A stretch of DNA of 48,055 nucleotides from Rhizobiaceae bacterium (GTDB lineage: Bacteria > Pseudomonadota > Alphaproteobacteria > Rhizobiales > Rhizobiaceae). Shown here one piece after another: positions 26,952-35,438 of the stretch (the stretch's first letter is position 1; each line of letters begins with the position of its first letter). Below the pieces are notes generated by a model that made no database searches, was not told the origin of the DNA, and was given only the letters and a program-made list of their open reading frames with translations. A program made the position numbers and the translations under genes. The stretch spans positions 1 through 48,055 of the forward strand of contig JARGOX010000013.1 of assembly GCA_029233925.1 (NCBI GenBank), written 5' to 3'.

Positions 26952-28733
26952 TCAAAGGTCCGTGGTGTAGACCGGCGTTTCTATGCCTTCCATCCGCGCC
27001 TTGATTTGCAGTGCGACGAATTTGGAGAAGAAACGCTGCAGGGCCAGATTGCCGCCCTGGAACCACAGATTTTCCTGGGTGACCGGCTTGTACATATTGC
27101 GCAATTCACCATGCCACGGAGCGGGATCGTTCCGCGTGCCGGAGCCCAGACCCCAGCAGGTGCCGATCTGGTCGGCCGCTTCGCGCGAGACGATGGCCGC
27201 CACCACTTCGTGCATGGAGTGGAAGCCGGTTGACTGGATGATCACATCGGCCTCAAGCGTCGTGCCGTCGGCAAAATGCACGGCGCCCGCTGTCAATTTG
27301 TCGATTTCGACGCCGGCCTTGATGCCGATTTCGCCGTCGATGATCAGTTGCGAAGCGCCCACATCGAGATAGTAGCCGGAGCCGGTTCGAAATGCCTTCA
27401 TCATCAGGCCGGTCTCATCTTCGCCGAAATCCAGCAGAAAGCCGGTGGCTTCAAGCGCGCTGTAAAAGGAAGCATCGCGTTCGCGCGTGCGGCGGGTCAG
27501 TTCACGCTGGATCGGCGGTTGCAGCGCAAAGGGTGTTGCGGCGGCGATCATATCGGCCTTGTCGACGTCGATGCCCTTTTGGGTGGCTCCTTCCGAGTAG
27601 ATTTCAAAAGCCAGTTCCATCTGTGTTTCCGAGCGCACGACGGTGGTCGGCGAGCGCTGTACCATGGTCACATCGGCGCCGGCCTCCCACAGGTCGACTG
27701 AAATATCATGGCCGGAACTGGCCGCGCCGATGACGACGGCTTTTTTGCCTTCATATCGCGAGCCTTCTGCATATTGGCTGGAATGCAGAATGTCGCCGGC
27801 AAAATCGGCGGCGCCGGGCAAGTCAATGAATTTGGGCGGACCATAGGCGCCGGTCGCAAAGACCAATTGGGTCGGCCGCATGATCATTGTCTTGCCGTCG
27901 CGAATCAATTCAACGCGCCAGCGTTTTTTGACGGGATCGAAAGCGGCCGACACGCACTCGGTGCCGCCCCAATAGGTCAGTTCCATGATCTTGACATAGG
28001 CTTCGAGCCAATCACCCATCTTGTCCTTTGGCGTGAAGACCGGCCAATGGGCTGGGAAGGGAACATAGGGCAGGTGATCGTACCAGACCGGATCATGCAG
28101 AACGAGCGAGCGATAGCGATTACGCCAGGAATCACCGGCCTTGTCGTTCTTTTCGACAATGACGCTCGGCACGCCCAACTGGCGGAGCCGGGCGCCGAGC
28201 ATGATGCCGCCCTGGCCGCCGCCAATGATCAGGCAATAGGGATCGGTGTCACCGTTTGAAAACGCCGCTTCTTCCCGGGCGCGGTGCTCTGTCCAGGTTT
28301 CGCGGTTGCGGTCTGCGCCGTGATTGACGCCGGTGATGCGCGTTGCGCCTGTGGCTTCTTCATGGCCATCGAGTGATTGCAACGTCGTCAGAATGGTACG
28401 GCATTTGCCGCCGACAAGGGTGAGTATGCCCTGCCCCTTGCCGACCTTGGTCCTGAAGCTGAACCAGGCTTCGATTGTTTCATTGCGCGCACCCAATGCG
28501 CTGGTGACCTGCCATGCGGACGGCTTTGCTGCAGTCAGCGTCTGAGCAAGCATGGCAGCGATGGCGGGCTTGCCTTCCATGGTCTTGATGTTCCAGGTGA
28601 AGGCAACAAAATCACGCCAGTAACAATCGTCATCGAACAGGGCGAGGGTGGAATCCAGGCCGCCGCCTGTCAGGCATGCGTCAAGCCGGGCGAGCCAGGC
28701 TGTTGCTTCTGCCATGGGTGTCGTGTCGTTCAT
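26952..28733 (-). CDS. NTF2-like/flavin monooxygenase fusion protein
   Basis: This is a flavin-containing monooxygenase-type enzyme of about 593 residues with an extra N-terminal domain. Residues 1-130 (LDACLTGGGLDSTLALFDDD then YWRDFVAFTWNIKTMEG) look like an NTF2/SnoaL-like alpha-beta cone. The FMO part starts near 165: LIIGGGQGGIMLGARL (FAD site, about 170), DSWRNRYRSLVLHDP, FATGAYGPPKFIDLPG (FMO signature area) and KAVVIGAASSGHDISVDL (NADPH site, about 335), ending with NLWFQGGNLALQRFFSKFVA. ATG 28733 is chosen because GGAGGAAT lies just upstream; the frame is open to 28757. It lies 57 bases from the regulator gene 28791-29774 on the same strand. Substrate is unknown; relatives hydroxylate N, S or carbonyl groups. 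Confidence 0.9.
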   Translation of the reverse strand: MNDTTPMAEATAWLARLDACLTGGGLDSTLALFDDDCYWRDFVAFTWNIKTMEGKPAIAAMLAQTLTAAKPSAWQVTSALGARNETIEAWFSFRTKVGKGQGILTLVGGKCRTILTTLQSLDGHEEATGATRITGVNHGADRNRETWTEHRAREEAAFSNGDTDPYCLIIGGGQGGIMLGARLRQLGVPSVIVEKNDKAGDSWRNRYRSLVLHDPVWYDHLPYVPFPAHWPVFTPKDKMGDWLEAYVKIMELTYWGGTECVSAAFDPVKKRWRVELIRDGKTMIMRPTQLVFATGAYGPPKFIDLPGAADFAGDILHSSQYAEGSRYEGKKAVVIGAASSGHDISVDLWEAGADVTMVQRSPTTVVRSETQMELAFEIYSEGATQKGIDVDKADMIAAATPFALQPPIQRELTRRTRERDASFYSALEATGFLLDFGEDETGLMMKAFRTGSGYYLDVGASQLIIDGEIGIKAGVEIDKLTAGAVHFADGTTLEADVIIQSTGFHSMHEVVAAIVSREAADQIGTCWGLGSGTRNDPAPWHGELRNMYKPVTQENLWFQGGNLALQRFFSKFVALQIKARMEGIETPVYTTDL

Positions 28734-28790
28734 GTCTATTCCTCCAGACGTCGGCAATTGCCGTCAGCAAACTTCAAGGTGAGGCGCATA

Positions 28791-29774
28791 TCAATCGCCG
28801 AGGGGCTCCAGAACCTTGCCCTTGCGGTGGTTGAGCACCGTATATTTGATCCGGCGCAACATCTCGTGCGCATTGGGCTCGAGCCGGTAGCCGACGGCGG
28901 TGGACAGAAGGTCAATGATGGCCAGAAAGGCGTATCGCGATGCGGTCGGTTTCAGGATGTCCTGGAATTCCGGCACATCAACGGTCAATGCGAGATCCAC
29001 GGCAGAAGCCAGTTCGGAATCGGGCGCTGTGATGGCCATCGTTTTGGCGCGATAATGTTTTGCCAGGGTCGTGGCCTCAAGAACCTCCCGGGTGCGCCCG
29101 GTGCCCGAGATGGCGATCACCAGATCGTCGGGTTTGAGTGTTGCGGCGGTCATTTTCATGACGTAGGGGTCAGAGTGTGAGGAGACCAGAACGCCATAGC
29201 GGAACAATCTGTTCTGGGTTTCCTGCGCCAGGGCCGTTGAACTGCCACCCAGTCCGAAGACCAGTACCTGTTGGGCGCTGGCCACCAGCTCGGCGGCCTG
29301 AAGAATGTCCCTGGGGTCTATACTGCGTTCGACGGCAGTCAGAGCATTGCGCGCTTCAGCAAAAACGACACTCCACAGGGGTGAACCATTTTCGCCTGTC
29401 TCGGGGGGCAGGTTTGGAGAAAGATAAAGCCGCCCGACCACCACACTCTGCGCCAGCTTGAGTTTGAAATCGCGCACGCCATCGCAGCCGATCGCCCGGC
29501 AAAAACGGGTGACGGTCGGTTCGCTGACATTTGCCCGCCTGGCGATCTCGGCATTTGATGCGTCGACTGAAAACGTCACATCGGCCAGCACAATATTGGC
29601 GACGCGGCGCTCAGCCGGCCGCAACTCGGCGTAGCTGTCCTTGATTTGCGAAAGGATATCGGGGACCGGTTTGGTATAGGCCTCGCCGCCGGTTTCTTCC
29701 GGAGCCTCGTTTTCCGGTGCCTTGCCGTTGGTGCGCTGACGTGCCTTGCGTTTGTTCATGTCGATATCCACCAT
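28791..29774 (-). CDS. MurR/RpiR family transcriptional regulator
   Basis: This is a sugar-phosphate-type regulator of 327 residues. An N-terminal low-complexity basic/acidic stretch (KRKARQRTNGKAPENEAPEE) is followed by the RpiR helix-turn-helix (about 45-120: PAERRVANIVLADVTFSVDA, then NAEIARRANVSEPTVTRFCRAIG) and a SIS domain (about 165-300: VFGLGGSSTALAQE, DLVIAISGTGRTREVLEA). The SIS domain binds phosphosugars or related phospho-ligands. It is divergent from the ABC importer operon at 30023 and is the probable regulator of that cluster; it may also affect the monooxygenase gene downstream on its own strand. Confidence 0.92.
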   Translation of the reverse strand: MVDIDMNKRKARQRTNGKAPENEAPEETGGEAYTKPVPDILSQIKDSYAELRPAERRVANIVLADVTFSVDASNAEIARRANVSEPTVTRFCRAIGCDGVRDFKLKLAQSVVVGRLYLSPNLPPETGENGSPLWSVVFAEARNALTAVERSIDPRDILQAAELVASAQQVLVFGLGGSSTALAQETQNRLFRYGVLVSSHSDPYVMKMTAATLKPDDLVIAISGTGRTREVLEATTLAKHYRAKTMAITAPDSELASAVDLALTVDVPEFQDILKPTASRYAFLAIIDLLSTAVGYRLEPNAHEMLRRIKYTVLNHRKGKVLEPLGD

Positions 29775-29930
29775 TCGTTCAGGCCAATTTCCTGTCGCGA
29801 CAGGTCGCTATAACGATGCGATTTAAGGAATCCATTCGGGTAGAATGTAGGAAACTTACACACAATGCAAGCTTAGCGCAGACTGTAAATGCTGCAATAG
29901 CGAGATTTCAACAATGTATCTTACGGAGGC

Positions 29931-29958
29931 TTGACAGGTTTAGTCGGATAGTTACAAA
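29931..29958 (+). promoter_or_regulatory. putative sigma-70 promoter of the catabolic cluster
   Basis: TTGACA (29931-29936) is separated by 16 bases from TACAAA (29953-29958), a good -35 and a fair -10 element, about 65 bases before the importer ATPase start. It lies in the divergent region with the RpiR gene, where operator sites are expected. The call is by eye. Confidence 0.5.
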
Positions 29959-30022
29959 CTGTGACCAAGGCAGAAAAATCATAATCATGCCATCTCATTT
30001 TCGCCAAGCCAATGGAGGGGTC

Positions 30023-30853
30023 ATGCTGGCCGGCCAGTCCAAAAAACCCAAACTCGAAGTTCTCAATGCGACCAAAGTGTACAACACGAGGTCCGGGGAT
30101 CTTTTGGCGATCGACCGTTGCTCCCTGGAGATCATGGAGGGCGAGATTGTTTCCATTGTCGGCCCGTCCGGCTGTGGCAAGACCACGTTGCTGTGGTCGA
30201 TGTCGGGGTTGCATGGCCTGAGTGCCGGCGAGGTGCTGCTGGATGGCGCGCCGGTGTCCGGTCCCAATGCCGATATCAGCATGGTGTTCCAGGATGCCAA
30301 TCTGCTGCCGTGGCGCAATCTTGCCGCCAACATCAATTTTCCCTTTGAAATAAAGGGCGTCAAGCCGGACTGGATCTGGATCGATGAATTGCTCAACCGC
30401 GTTGGCCTGGAAGGGTTTGGCGGGCGCTTTCCCGGCGAGCTCTCCGGTGGCATGCAACAACGTGCGGCTCTTGTTCGCGCCTTGTCGTTCAAACCGTCTG
30501 TTTTGCTGATGGATGAACCTTTCGGTGCGCTGGACTCCTTTACCCGCGAGGAAATGAACCGTCTCGTCGAGGAGATCTGGCTCGATACCAAAACCACCAT
30601 CGTGCTTATTACCCATTCAATTGAAGAGGCCATTTTCCTGTCTGATCGCGTTGTGGTGATGAGTCCGCGTCCGGGAAGGGTTGCCAGTATTCATCCCGTT
30701 CCATTTGCCCGGCCCCGTTCCATGGAGATCATGGCGACGAAAGAGGTCTTTGATCTGACCAATGCCATCAAGCAGGAAATCGTCGGAACGCAGGTAAGCC
30801 GCTACCCGAACCCTGCGACTTCGGAAGATCAGCCGACCCAGGTGACCGGGTAA
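30023..30853 (+). CDS. ABC transporter ATP-binding protein (SsuB/TauB/NMT1-associated type)
   Basis: This is the ATPase of a nitrate/sulfonate/taurine/thiamine-precursor-type importer, about 276 residues. Walker A is GPSGCGKTTLLWSMSG, the Q-loop region MVFQDANLLPWRNLAANI is typical of this family, the signature is LSGGMQQRAALVRALS, Walker B VLLMDEPFGALDSFTREEM and the switch VLITHSIEEAIFLSDR. ATG 30023 is chosen because GGAGGGG precedes it; the frame opens earlier at 29717. It is the first gene of the RpiR-linked catabolic cluster. Confidence 0.93.
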   Translation: MLAGQSKKPKLEVLNATKVYNTRSGDLLAIDRCSLEIMEGEIVSIVGPSGCGKTTLLWSMSGLHGLSAGEVLLDGAPVSGPNADISMVFQDANLLPWRNLAANINFPFEIKGVKPDWIWIDELLNRVGLEGFGGRFPGELSGGMQQRAALVRALSFKPSVLLMDEPFGALDSFTREEMNRLVEEIWLDTKTTIVLITHSIEEAIFLSDRVVVMSPRPGRVASIHPVPFARPRSMEIMATKEVFDLTNAIKQEIVGTQVSRYPNPATSEDQPTQVTG

Positions 30854-30877
30854 GGACAATTTGAGAGCGAGAACACA

Positions 30878-31723
30878 GTGAGCAAGTCAGACGCAATCCC
30901 GCAATTCAAAGGCAAATCGGACAGCCCCGGCGATGTTGGTATTACCAATATGTCGGCACTGACCTCCGGGCCCGGCATCAAGTCCGCCCGCGAAGTCCTG
31001 GCAATTGTCCTGGTGGCCGTTATTGTCGTCGGTGGCATGGAATTGCTGCTCGATTTTTTTGAGGTTCCACAATATGTGCTGCCCAAGCCCAGTGAAATTG
31101 TCGTGGCGCTGGTCTCTGATTTTCCACTGATTGCGCCGCATCTGGGTCATACGCTGGTTGAACTGTTCGGTGGCTTTGCCATCGGCGCCACGGTTGGTCT
31201 GATCCTGGCCGCGGTGATTACCCAGTTTCCTTTTGCCGAAAAGATTGTAACGCCATACATCCTGCTGCTGGTGACAACACCCATGCTGGCGCTGGTGCCG
31301 CTTTTGATCCTGCGCTTCGGCTTCGGTTATGAACCACGCATCATTGCCGTGGCGCTGGCCTCCGGACCCATGGTTATGATCAATGCCGCGACCGGCTTTC
31401 GCCGTGTCGATCAGGGCAAGATCGCCCTTGCGCGCTCCTACGGCGCCTCGACCCTGCAGATCTTCTGGAAAATTCGCGCGCCCATGGCTCTGCCGATGAT
31501 TTTTGTCGGTCTGATGGTTGGGTCGATATTCGGTTTGCTGACGGCTGTCGGCGCAGAAATGGTCGGTGGCGGCTTCGGTTTGGGTAACCGGCTGACCTCC
31601 TATTCATCGATGATCCTGATGCCGCAATTTTTTGCGGTGGTCATGATCCTCTCCATGTTGGGCATCCTCATCTACGTGTTCTTTTTCCTTCTGGGGAAAA
31701 AATACGCCAGTTGGGAGGCCTGA
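30878..31723 (+). CDS. ABC transporter permease (SsuC/TauC type)
   Basis: This is an inner-membrane permease of 281 residues, starting with GTG 30878. After a hydrophilic N-terminus it has about six membrane segments, beginning at about residue 43 (EVLAIVLVAVIVVGGMELLL). YVLPKPSEIVVAL and the EAA-type loop KIALARSYGASTLQIFWKIRAP (ATPase contact) are the family landmarks. It works as a homodimer with the ATPase encoded 24 bases upstream. The stop is immediately followed by an in-frame-looking ATG, but the true next start is further downstream. Confidence 0.92.
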   Translation: MSKSDAIPQFKGKSDSPGDVGITNMSALTSGPGIKSAREVLAIVLVAVIVVGGMELLLDFFEVPQYVLPKPSEIVVALVSDFPLIAPHLGHTLVELFGGFAIGATVGLILAAVITQFPFAEKIVTPYILLLVTTPMLALVPLLILRFGFGYEPRIIAVALASGPMVMINAATGFRRVDQGKIALARSYGASTLQIFWKIRAPMALPMIFVGLMVGSIFGLLTAVGAEMVGGGFGLGNRLTSYSSMILMPQFFAVVMILSMLGILIYVFFFLLGKKYASWEA

Positions 31724-31798
31724 ATGAAAGCCTGGTGCCGGGGCGTCCGGCATTGGGAAGAGACTGTCGAAACGCATCAACACAAAGGGGAATATGCA

Positions 31799-32959
31799 AT
31801 GAACAGCAACTTTACGCCCGGCGGCATGAACCGCCGCACTTTTCTTCAGGTCAGCGCCGCTGGCGTTGTCAGTGTCACCGCACTCGGCGGGGGCAGTGCG
31901 CAGGCTGAGCCCTATTCGAAATTCACCTGGATTTCACCGCGTGGCACGATCGAAGTGCTCGATGACTACGGCTACCATGTGGCCAAGAAAATGGGCTATT
32001 TCGACGACCTCGGCGTCGAGACCGATTTCCAGCCCGGACCGTCGGACGGCACCGCAACGGTGAAATTCGTTGATGTCGGCCAGGCTGATATCGGCTTTCC
32101 GTCACCCGGCGTATTCTCGTTTGCACTCGAGAACGGCATGAAGCTCAAGTCGGCGTTCCACATGGGCGCGCTCGATACATTCTCCCTCGCTTTCCGCAAG
32201 GGCGAAGGCACCAATGACCTGAAAACCCTCGAAGGCAAAACCATTCTGCTTGGCTCAGCTGCCTGGCAGTCGATCGTTGACCCGATGCTGGCCGTTCAGG
32301 GCGTTGATGTAACAAAGGTCAAATATGTTGAGGCCGGCTGGCCAACCTGGGCAACCGCGCTGAAAGCCGGTCAGGGTGATGCGGCTCTCGGCTGGGAAGG
32401 TCTGCGCGCCGAGTGGATCGGTACCGGACTTGATTTCGAATATTGGCTGGGCGTGCAGAATTCACCGCTCTTTGCAAATACGTTTGTTGTCCGCTCTGAA
32501 GACCTTGAAGACCCGGACAAGAAGGCATTCCTTGAGAAATACCTTCGCGGCTGGGCCATGGGTCTCGAGTTCGCCTATCTCAACCCGCGTGCCGCTGTCG
32601 AAATCGTCTTCGAACAGTTTCCGACACTTGCCAAAAACATCGGGCCGGAGCTTGGCACAACCTCGATCCTGCAGCAGATTGCCGTCTTCCGCGGTGACAT
32701 GGACAAACGCGAAGGCTGGGGCTACCACGATATGGCAGCCTGGCAGACATTCTTTGACCAGATCTATGCGCTTGGGCAGATTTCCAAGCCGGTCAAGGCG
32801 ACAGATGTCTGCACCAATGCGCTCATCCCGGCCGCCAACGACTACGACATGGCCAAGGTCAAGGCTGACGCCGAAGGCTACAAGCTTAGTGATGCGCTTG
32901 CCGCGATCGACGTGGATGACGTGAAGGCCCATCTTTACGATCAGGCCGTCAAGGGCTGA
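31799..32959 (+). CDS. ABC transporter substrate-binding protein (NMT1/THI5-like), Tat-type signal
   Basis: This is a periplasmic binding protein of about 386 residues for the importer, related to NMT1/THI5-like and SsuA proteins. The N-terminus NRRTFLQVSAAGVVSVTALG is a twin-arginine-like signal (RR then FLQ), with cleavage after SAQA. The body contains the conserved YHVAKKMGYFDDLGVETDFQ and a GQADIGFPSPGVFSFALENG segment. ATG 31799 is preceded by AAAGGGGAA; an open frame reaches back to 31724. Tat export suggests folding before export. The ligand is unknown; a stem-loop follows the gene. Confidence 0.9.
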   Translation: MNSNFTPGGMNRRTFLQVSAAGVVSVTALGGGSAQAEPYSKFTWISPRGTIEVLDDYGYHVAKKMGYFDDLGVETDFQPGPSDGTATVKFVDVGQADIGFPSPGVFSFALENGMKLKSAFHMGALDTFSLAFRKGEGTNDLKTLEGKTILLGSAAWQSIVDPMLAVQGVDVTKVKYVEAGWPTWATALKAGQGDAALGWEGLRAEWIGTGLDFEYWLGVQNSPLFANTFVVRSEDLEDPDKKAFLEKYLRGWAMGLEFAYLNPRAAVEIVFEQFPTLAKNIGPELGTTSILQQIAVFRGDMDKREGWGYHDMAAWQTFFDQIYALGQISKPVKATDVCTNALIPAANDYDMAKVKADAEGYKLSDALAAIDVDDVKAHLYDQAVKG

Positions 32960-32991
32960 AGCACACATTCTCGATGAAATGAAGAACCAAA

Positions 32992-33017
32992 TGCGGGCGG
33001 TGATATCGCCGCCCGCA
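32992..33017 (+). terminator. stem-loop after the binding-protein gene
   Basis: TGCGGGCGG and CCGCCCGCA pair perfectly around an eight-base loop, 32 bases after the stop and without a T-run. As in the other importer operon of this window, it separates the binding-protein gene from later genes and probably adjusts relative mRNA levels. Confidence 0.6.
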
Positions 33018-33048
33018 CTGAATTGCCAATTATCAAAGGGAGGGCTTC

Positions 33049-34125
33049 ATGCCTGATAAGGTCAAAGTTTTGGTCGTCGGTCTGGGAAACATGGGTGCCT
33101 CGCATGCGAGCGCATACCATCGCAATCCCGGATTCGAGATCGTCGGGTTGATGAGCCGCACAATCAAGTCGAAGCCGCTGCCAGATGAACTCAAGGATTA
33201 TCCGGTTTTCGAGGACTGTGACGAAGCACTGAAGGTCACCCGACCGGACGCTGTCTCGATCAATTCATGGCCGAACACCCACGCCGAATTCGCCATCAAG
33301 GCGCTTAATGCCGACGCCCATGTTTTCATGGAGAAGCCGATTGCCACCAATATCGAAGATGCCAAGGCCGTGGTGGAACTGGCGCGCAAGAAAAACAAGA
33401 AGCTGGTGCTCGGCTACATTCTGCGGGTTCACCCCAGCTGGATGAAGTTCATTGAGCTCGGCCGCACCCTGGGCAAACCTCTGGCCATGCGACTCAATCT
33501 GAACCAGCAAAGCAGCGGAGAGGCCTGGACCTGGCACAAAAACCTGATCGACAGCCTGATTCCCATCGTCGATTGCGGTGTGCACTATGTTGATGTGATG
33601 TGCCAGTTGACCGGGGCAAAACCGGTTCGCGTGCATGGTATCGGCGCCTCGCTCTGGGCCGAAGCAGACAAGCCGAATTACGGGCATCTGCACGTCACCT
33701 TCGATGATGGTTCCGTCGGCTGGTATGAAGCCGGATGGGGCCCGATGATGAGCGAAGTTGCCTATTTCGTGAAGGATGTGGTTGGCCCCAAGGGCGCCGT
33801 GTCGATTGTACCGGACCCAAAGCAGACCAAGGAAGGCCTGTCGGATTCGGCTGATATCGATCAGCACACCAAGACCGACGCCATCCGCTATCACCATGCC
33901 GAAGTCGACGAAAACAAGAATTTTGTCCGCGAGGATGAAATCTTCACAATGTCGGACGAGCCAGGCCATCAGGATCTGTGTGATCGCGAACAGGCCTTTT
34001 TCCTCAAGGCGATCAATGAAGACCTCGACCTTTCCGAATCGATGGATGCAGCGGTCAACAGCCTGCGTATCGTGCTGGCTGCCGAGCAATCCATCAATGA
34101 AAAACGCGTTGTCGAACTGACCTGA
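33049..34125 (+). CDS. Gfo/Idh/MocA family oxidoreductase (first)
   Basis: This NAD(P)-dependent dehydrogenase acts on sugars, inositols or similar polyols. It has 358 residues. The Rossmann motif LVVGLGNMGASHASAYH is at the N-terminus, EKPIATNIEDAKAVVELA is the family EKP signature with the catalytic-side Lys, and PIVDCGVHYVDVM holds the conserved D-x-x-x-H pair. GAGGG precedes the start. It is one of two Gfo/Idh proteins in this cluster; the two differ clearly in sequence and may perform successive oxidations or an oxidation-reduction epimerisation. Confidence 0.93.
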   Translation: MPDKVKVLVVGLGNMGASHASAYHRNPGFEIVGLMSRTIKSKPLPDELKDYPVFEDCDEALKVTRPDAVSINSWPNTHAEFAIKALNADAHVFMEKPIATNIEDAKAVVELARKKNKKLVLGYILRVHPSWMKFIELGRTLGKPLAMRLNLNQQSSGEAWTWHKNLIDSLIPIVDCGVHYVDVMCQLTGAKPVRVHGIGASLWAEADKPNYGHLHVTFDDGSVGWYEAGWGPMMSEVAYFVKDVVGPKGAVSIVPDPKQTKEGLSDSADIDQHTKTDAIRYHHAEVDENKNFVREDEIFTMSDEPGHQDLCDREQAFFLKAINEDLDLSESMDAAVNSLRIVLAAEQSINEKRVVELT

Positions 34126-34152
34126 ACAGGTCCACGTTCGCCTCCACGACAC

Positions 34153-34190
34153 AGGCACCGGCGGCTTGGCAATGCACGCCGCCTGTGCCT
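34153..34190 (+). repeat. imperfect stem-loop between the dehydrogenase and amidohydrolase genes
   Basis: AGGCACCGGCGGC and GCCGCCTGTGCCT form a 13-bp stem with one mismatch and a 12-base loop just before the amidohydrolase gene. It lacks a T-run. It may stabilise the upstream mRNA or modulate read-through into the distal genes. Confidence 0.5.
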
Positions 34191-34214
34191 CATGCCAACA
34201 ACTGGAGAAACCCC

Positions 34215-35438
34215 ATGAGTCAGCCTGCAGCCGGCAGAGGCTATGATCTGATCTTGAAAGGCGGCCGCGTTCTCGACGAGCGCAATGGCGTCGACGGCCT
34301 GCTGGATGTGGCCATCAAAGCGGGAAAAATTGCGGCTGTTGGCGCTTCACTGCCGCCGGGAGGCTGCACGGTAGTGGATGTGCGCGGGGCCATTGTCGCG
34401 CCGGGGTTGATCGATATCCACACCCATGTCTATGACAAGGCAACGTCTCTGAGTGTCGACCCGTCGTTTATCGCAAGGCGGTCGGCCATGACGACGATGG
34501 TTGACGCGGGCAGTGCCGGAGCCGGCAATTATGACGGGTTCCGCGACTATGTCATCAACCGTTCGCCCTATCGCATACTGGCTTTTCTCAATATTTCATT
34601 CCCGGGGATCTTCGGTTTTGACAAGGGTGTTTCCATCGGCGAGGCGCGGTTGCGCGAGATGCTGCCGGTCGATCGCTGTGTTGCCAAGATTGAAGCCAAT
34701 CGTGATCACATCGTCGGCGTCAAGGTGCGCATCGGCGGACCGGTAACCGGTGATCTGGGGCTTGGCGCTCTGGAAATTGCCCTCGAGGCCGCTGAGGCCG
34801 TGGGCCTGCCGCTGATGACGCATATCGGAACGGCGCCGCCGACCTATGGCGATGTGGTCTCCATGCTGCGTCCCGGTGATATCCTCACCCATTGTTTTCG
34901 GCCTGATCCGAATTCGGCGCTGGGGTCCGATCGAAAGATGCTGAACGAAGTCCTGGCTGCTCGCGAACGCGGCGTTCTGTTCGATATCGCCCATGGCATG
35001 GGCGCCTTTGGCTATGACACCACGGAGCAAGCGCTTCAGGAAGGTTTCAAACCGGACCTGATTTCATCGGATGTCCACGTGATTGCCATTGAGGGGCCGG
35101 CCTTTGATCTGCTGCATACAATGAGCAAGCTGCTCAATTGCGGATTGAGTCTGCCGGAAGTGATCGGCATGTCGACCAATCGCCCGGCACTGGCCATGCG
35201 GCGACCGGAACTGGGACATCTGGGTATTGGCGCACCAGCTGATATCAGCGTTTTGCGTCAGGTTGAAAGCGACTACAATTTCGAAGACGTTGTGGGCGAA
35301 AAGCGTCAGGGCGCGACATTGCTGCAGCCTGTGGCTGTCTATCTGGGCGGCAAGGAGATGGAGATCGGGCGCAGGCCGTTCGAAGAGCCCTTCATCGTGG
35401 GCGAGCAGGGGCATTACAACAGGGTGGCTGCGCAATGA
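34215..35438 (+). CDS. amidohydrolase/deacetylase family metallohydrolase
   Basis: This is a metal-dependent amidohydrolase of about 407 residues, from the dihydroorotase/hydantoinase-like branch that includes uncharacterised deacetylases. The N-terminal small beta-sandwich (LILKGGRVLDERNG) is followed by the metal motif DIHTHVYD, VGVKVRIGG (candidate carbamylated Lys), LMTHIGT, DILTHCFR and SSDVHV as further ligands. ATG 34215 has GGAGAAA upstream; an open frame reaches 34185. The stop overlaps the next gene as ATGA. In this cluster it probably opens a cyclic amide or removes an acyl group from the substrate; this is inferred. Confidence 0.88.
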   Translation: MSQPAAGRGYDLILKGGRVLDERNGVDGLLDVAIKAGKIAAVGASLPPGGCTVVDVRGAIVAPGLIDIHTHVYDKATSLSVDPSFIARRSAMTTMVDAGSAGAGNYDGFRDYVINRSPYRILAFLNISFPGIFGFDKGVSIGEARLREMLPVDRCVAKIEANRDHIVGVKVRIGGPVTGDLGLGALEIALEAAEAVGLPLMTHIGTAPPTYGDVVSMLRPGDILTHCFRPDPNSALGSDRKMLNEVLAARERGVLFDIAHGMGAFGYDTTEQALQEGFKPDLISSDVHVIAIEGPAFDLLHTMSKLLNCGLSLPEVIGMSTNRPALAMRRPELGHLGIGAPADISVLRQVESDYNFEDVVGEKRQGATLLQPVAVYLGGKEMEIGRRPFEEPFIVGEQGHYNRVAAQ

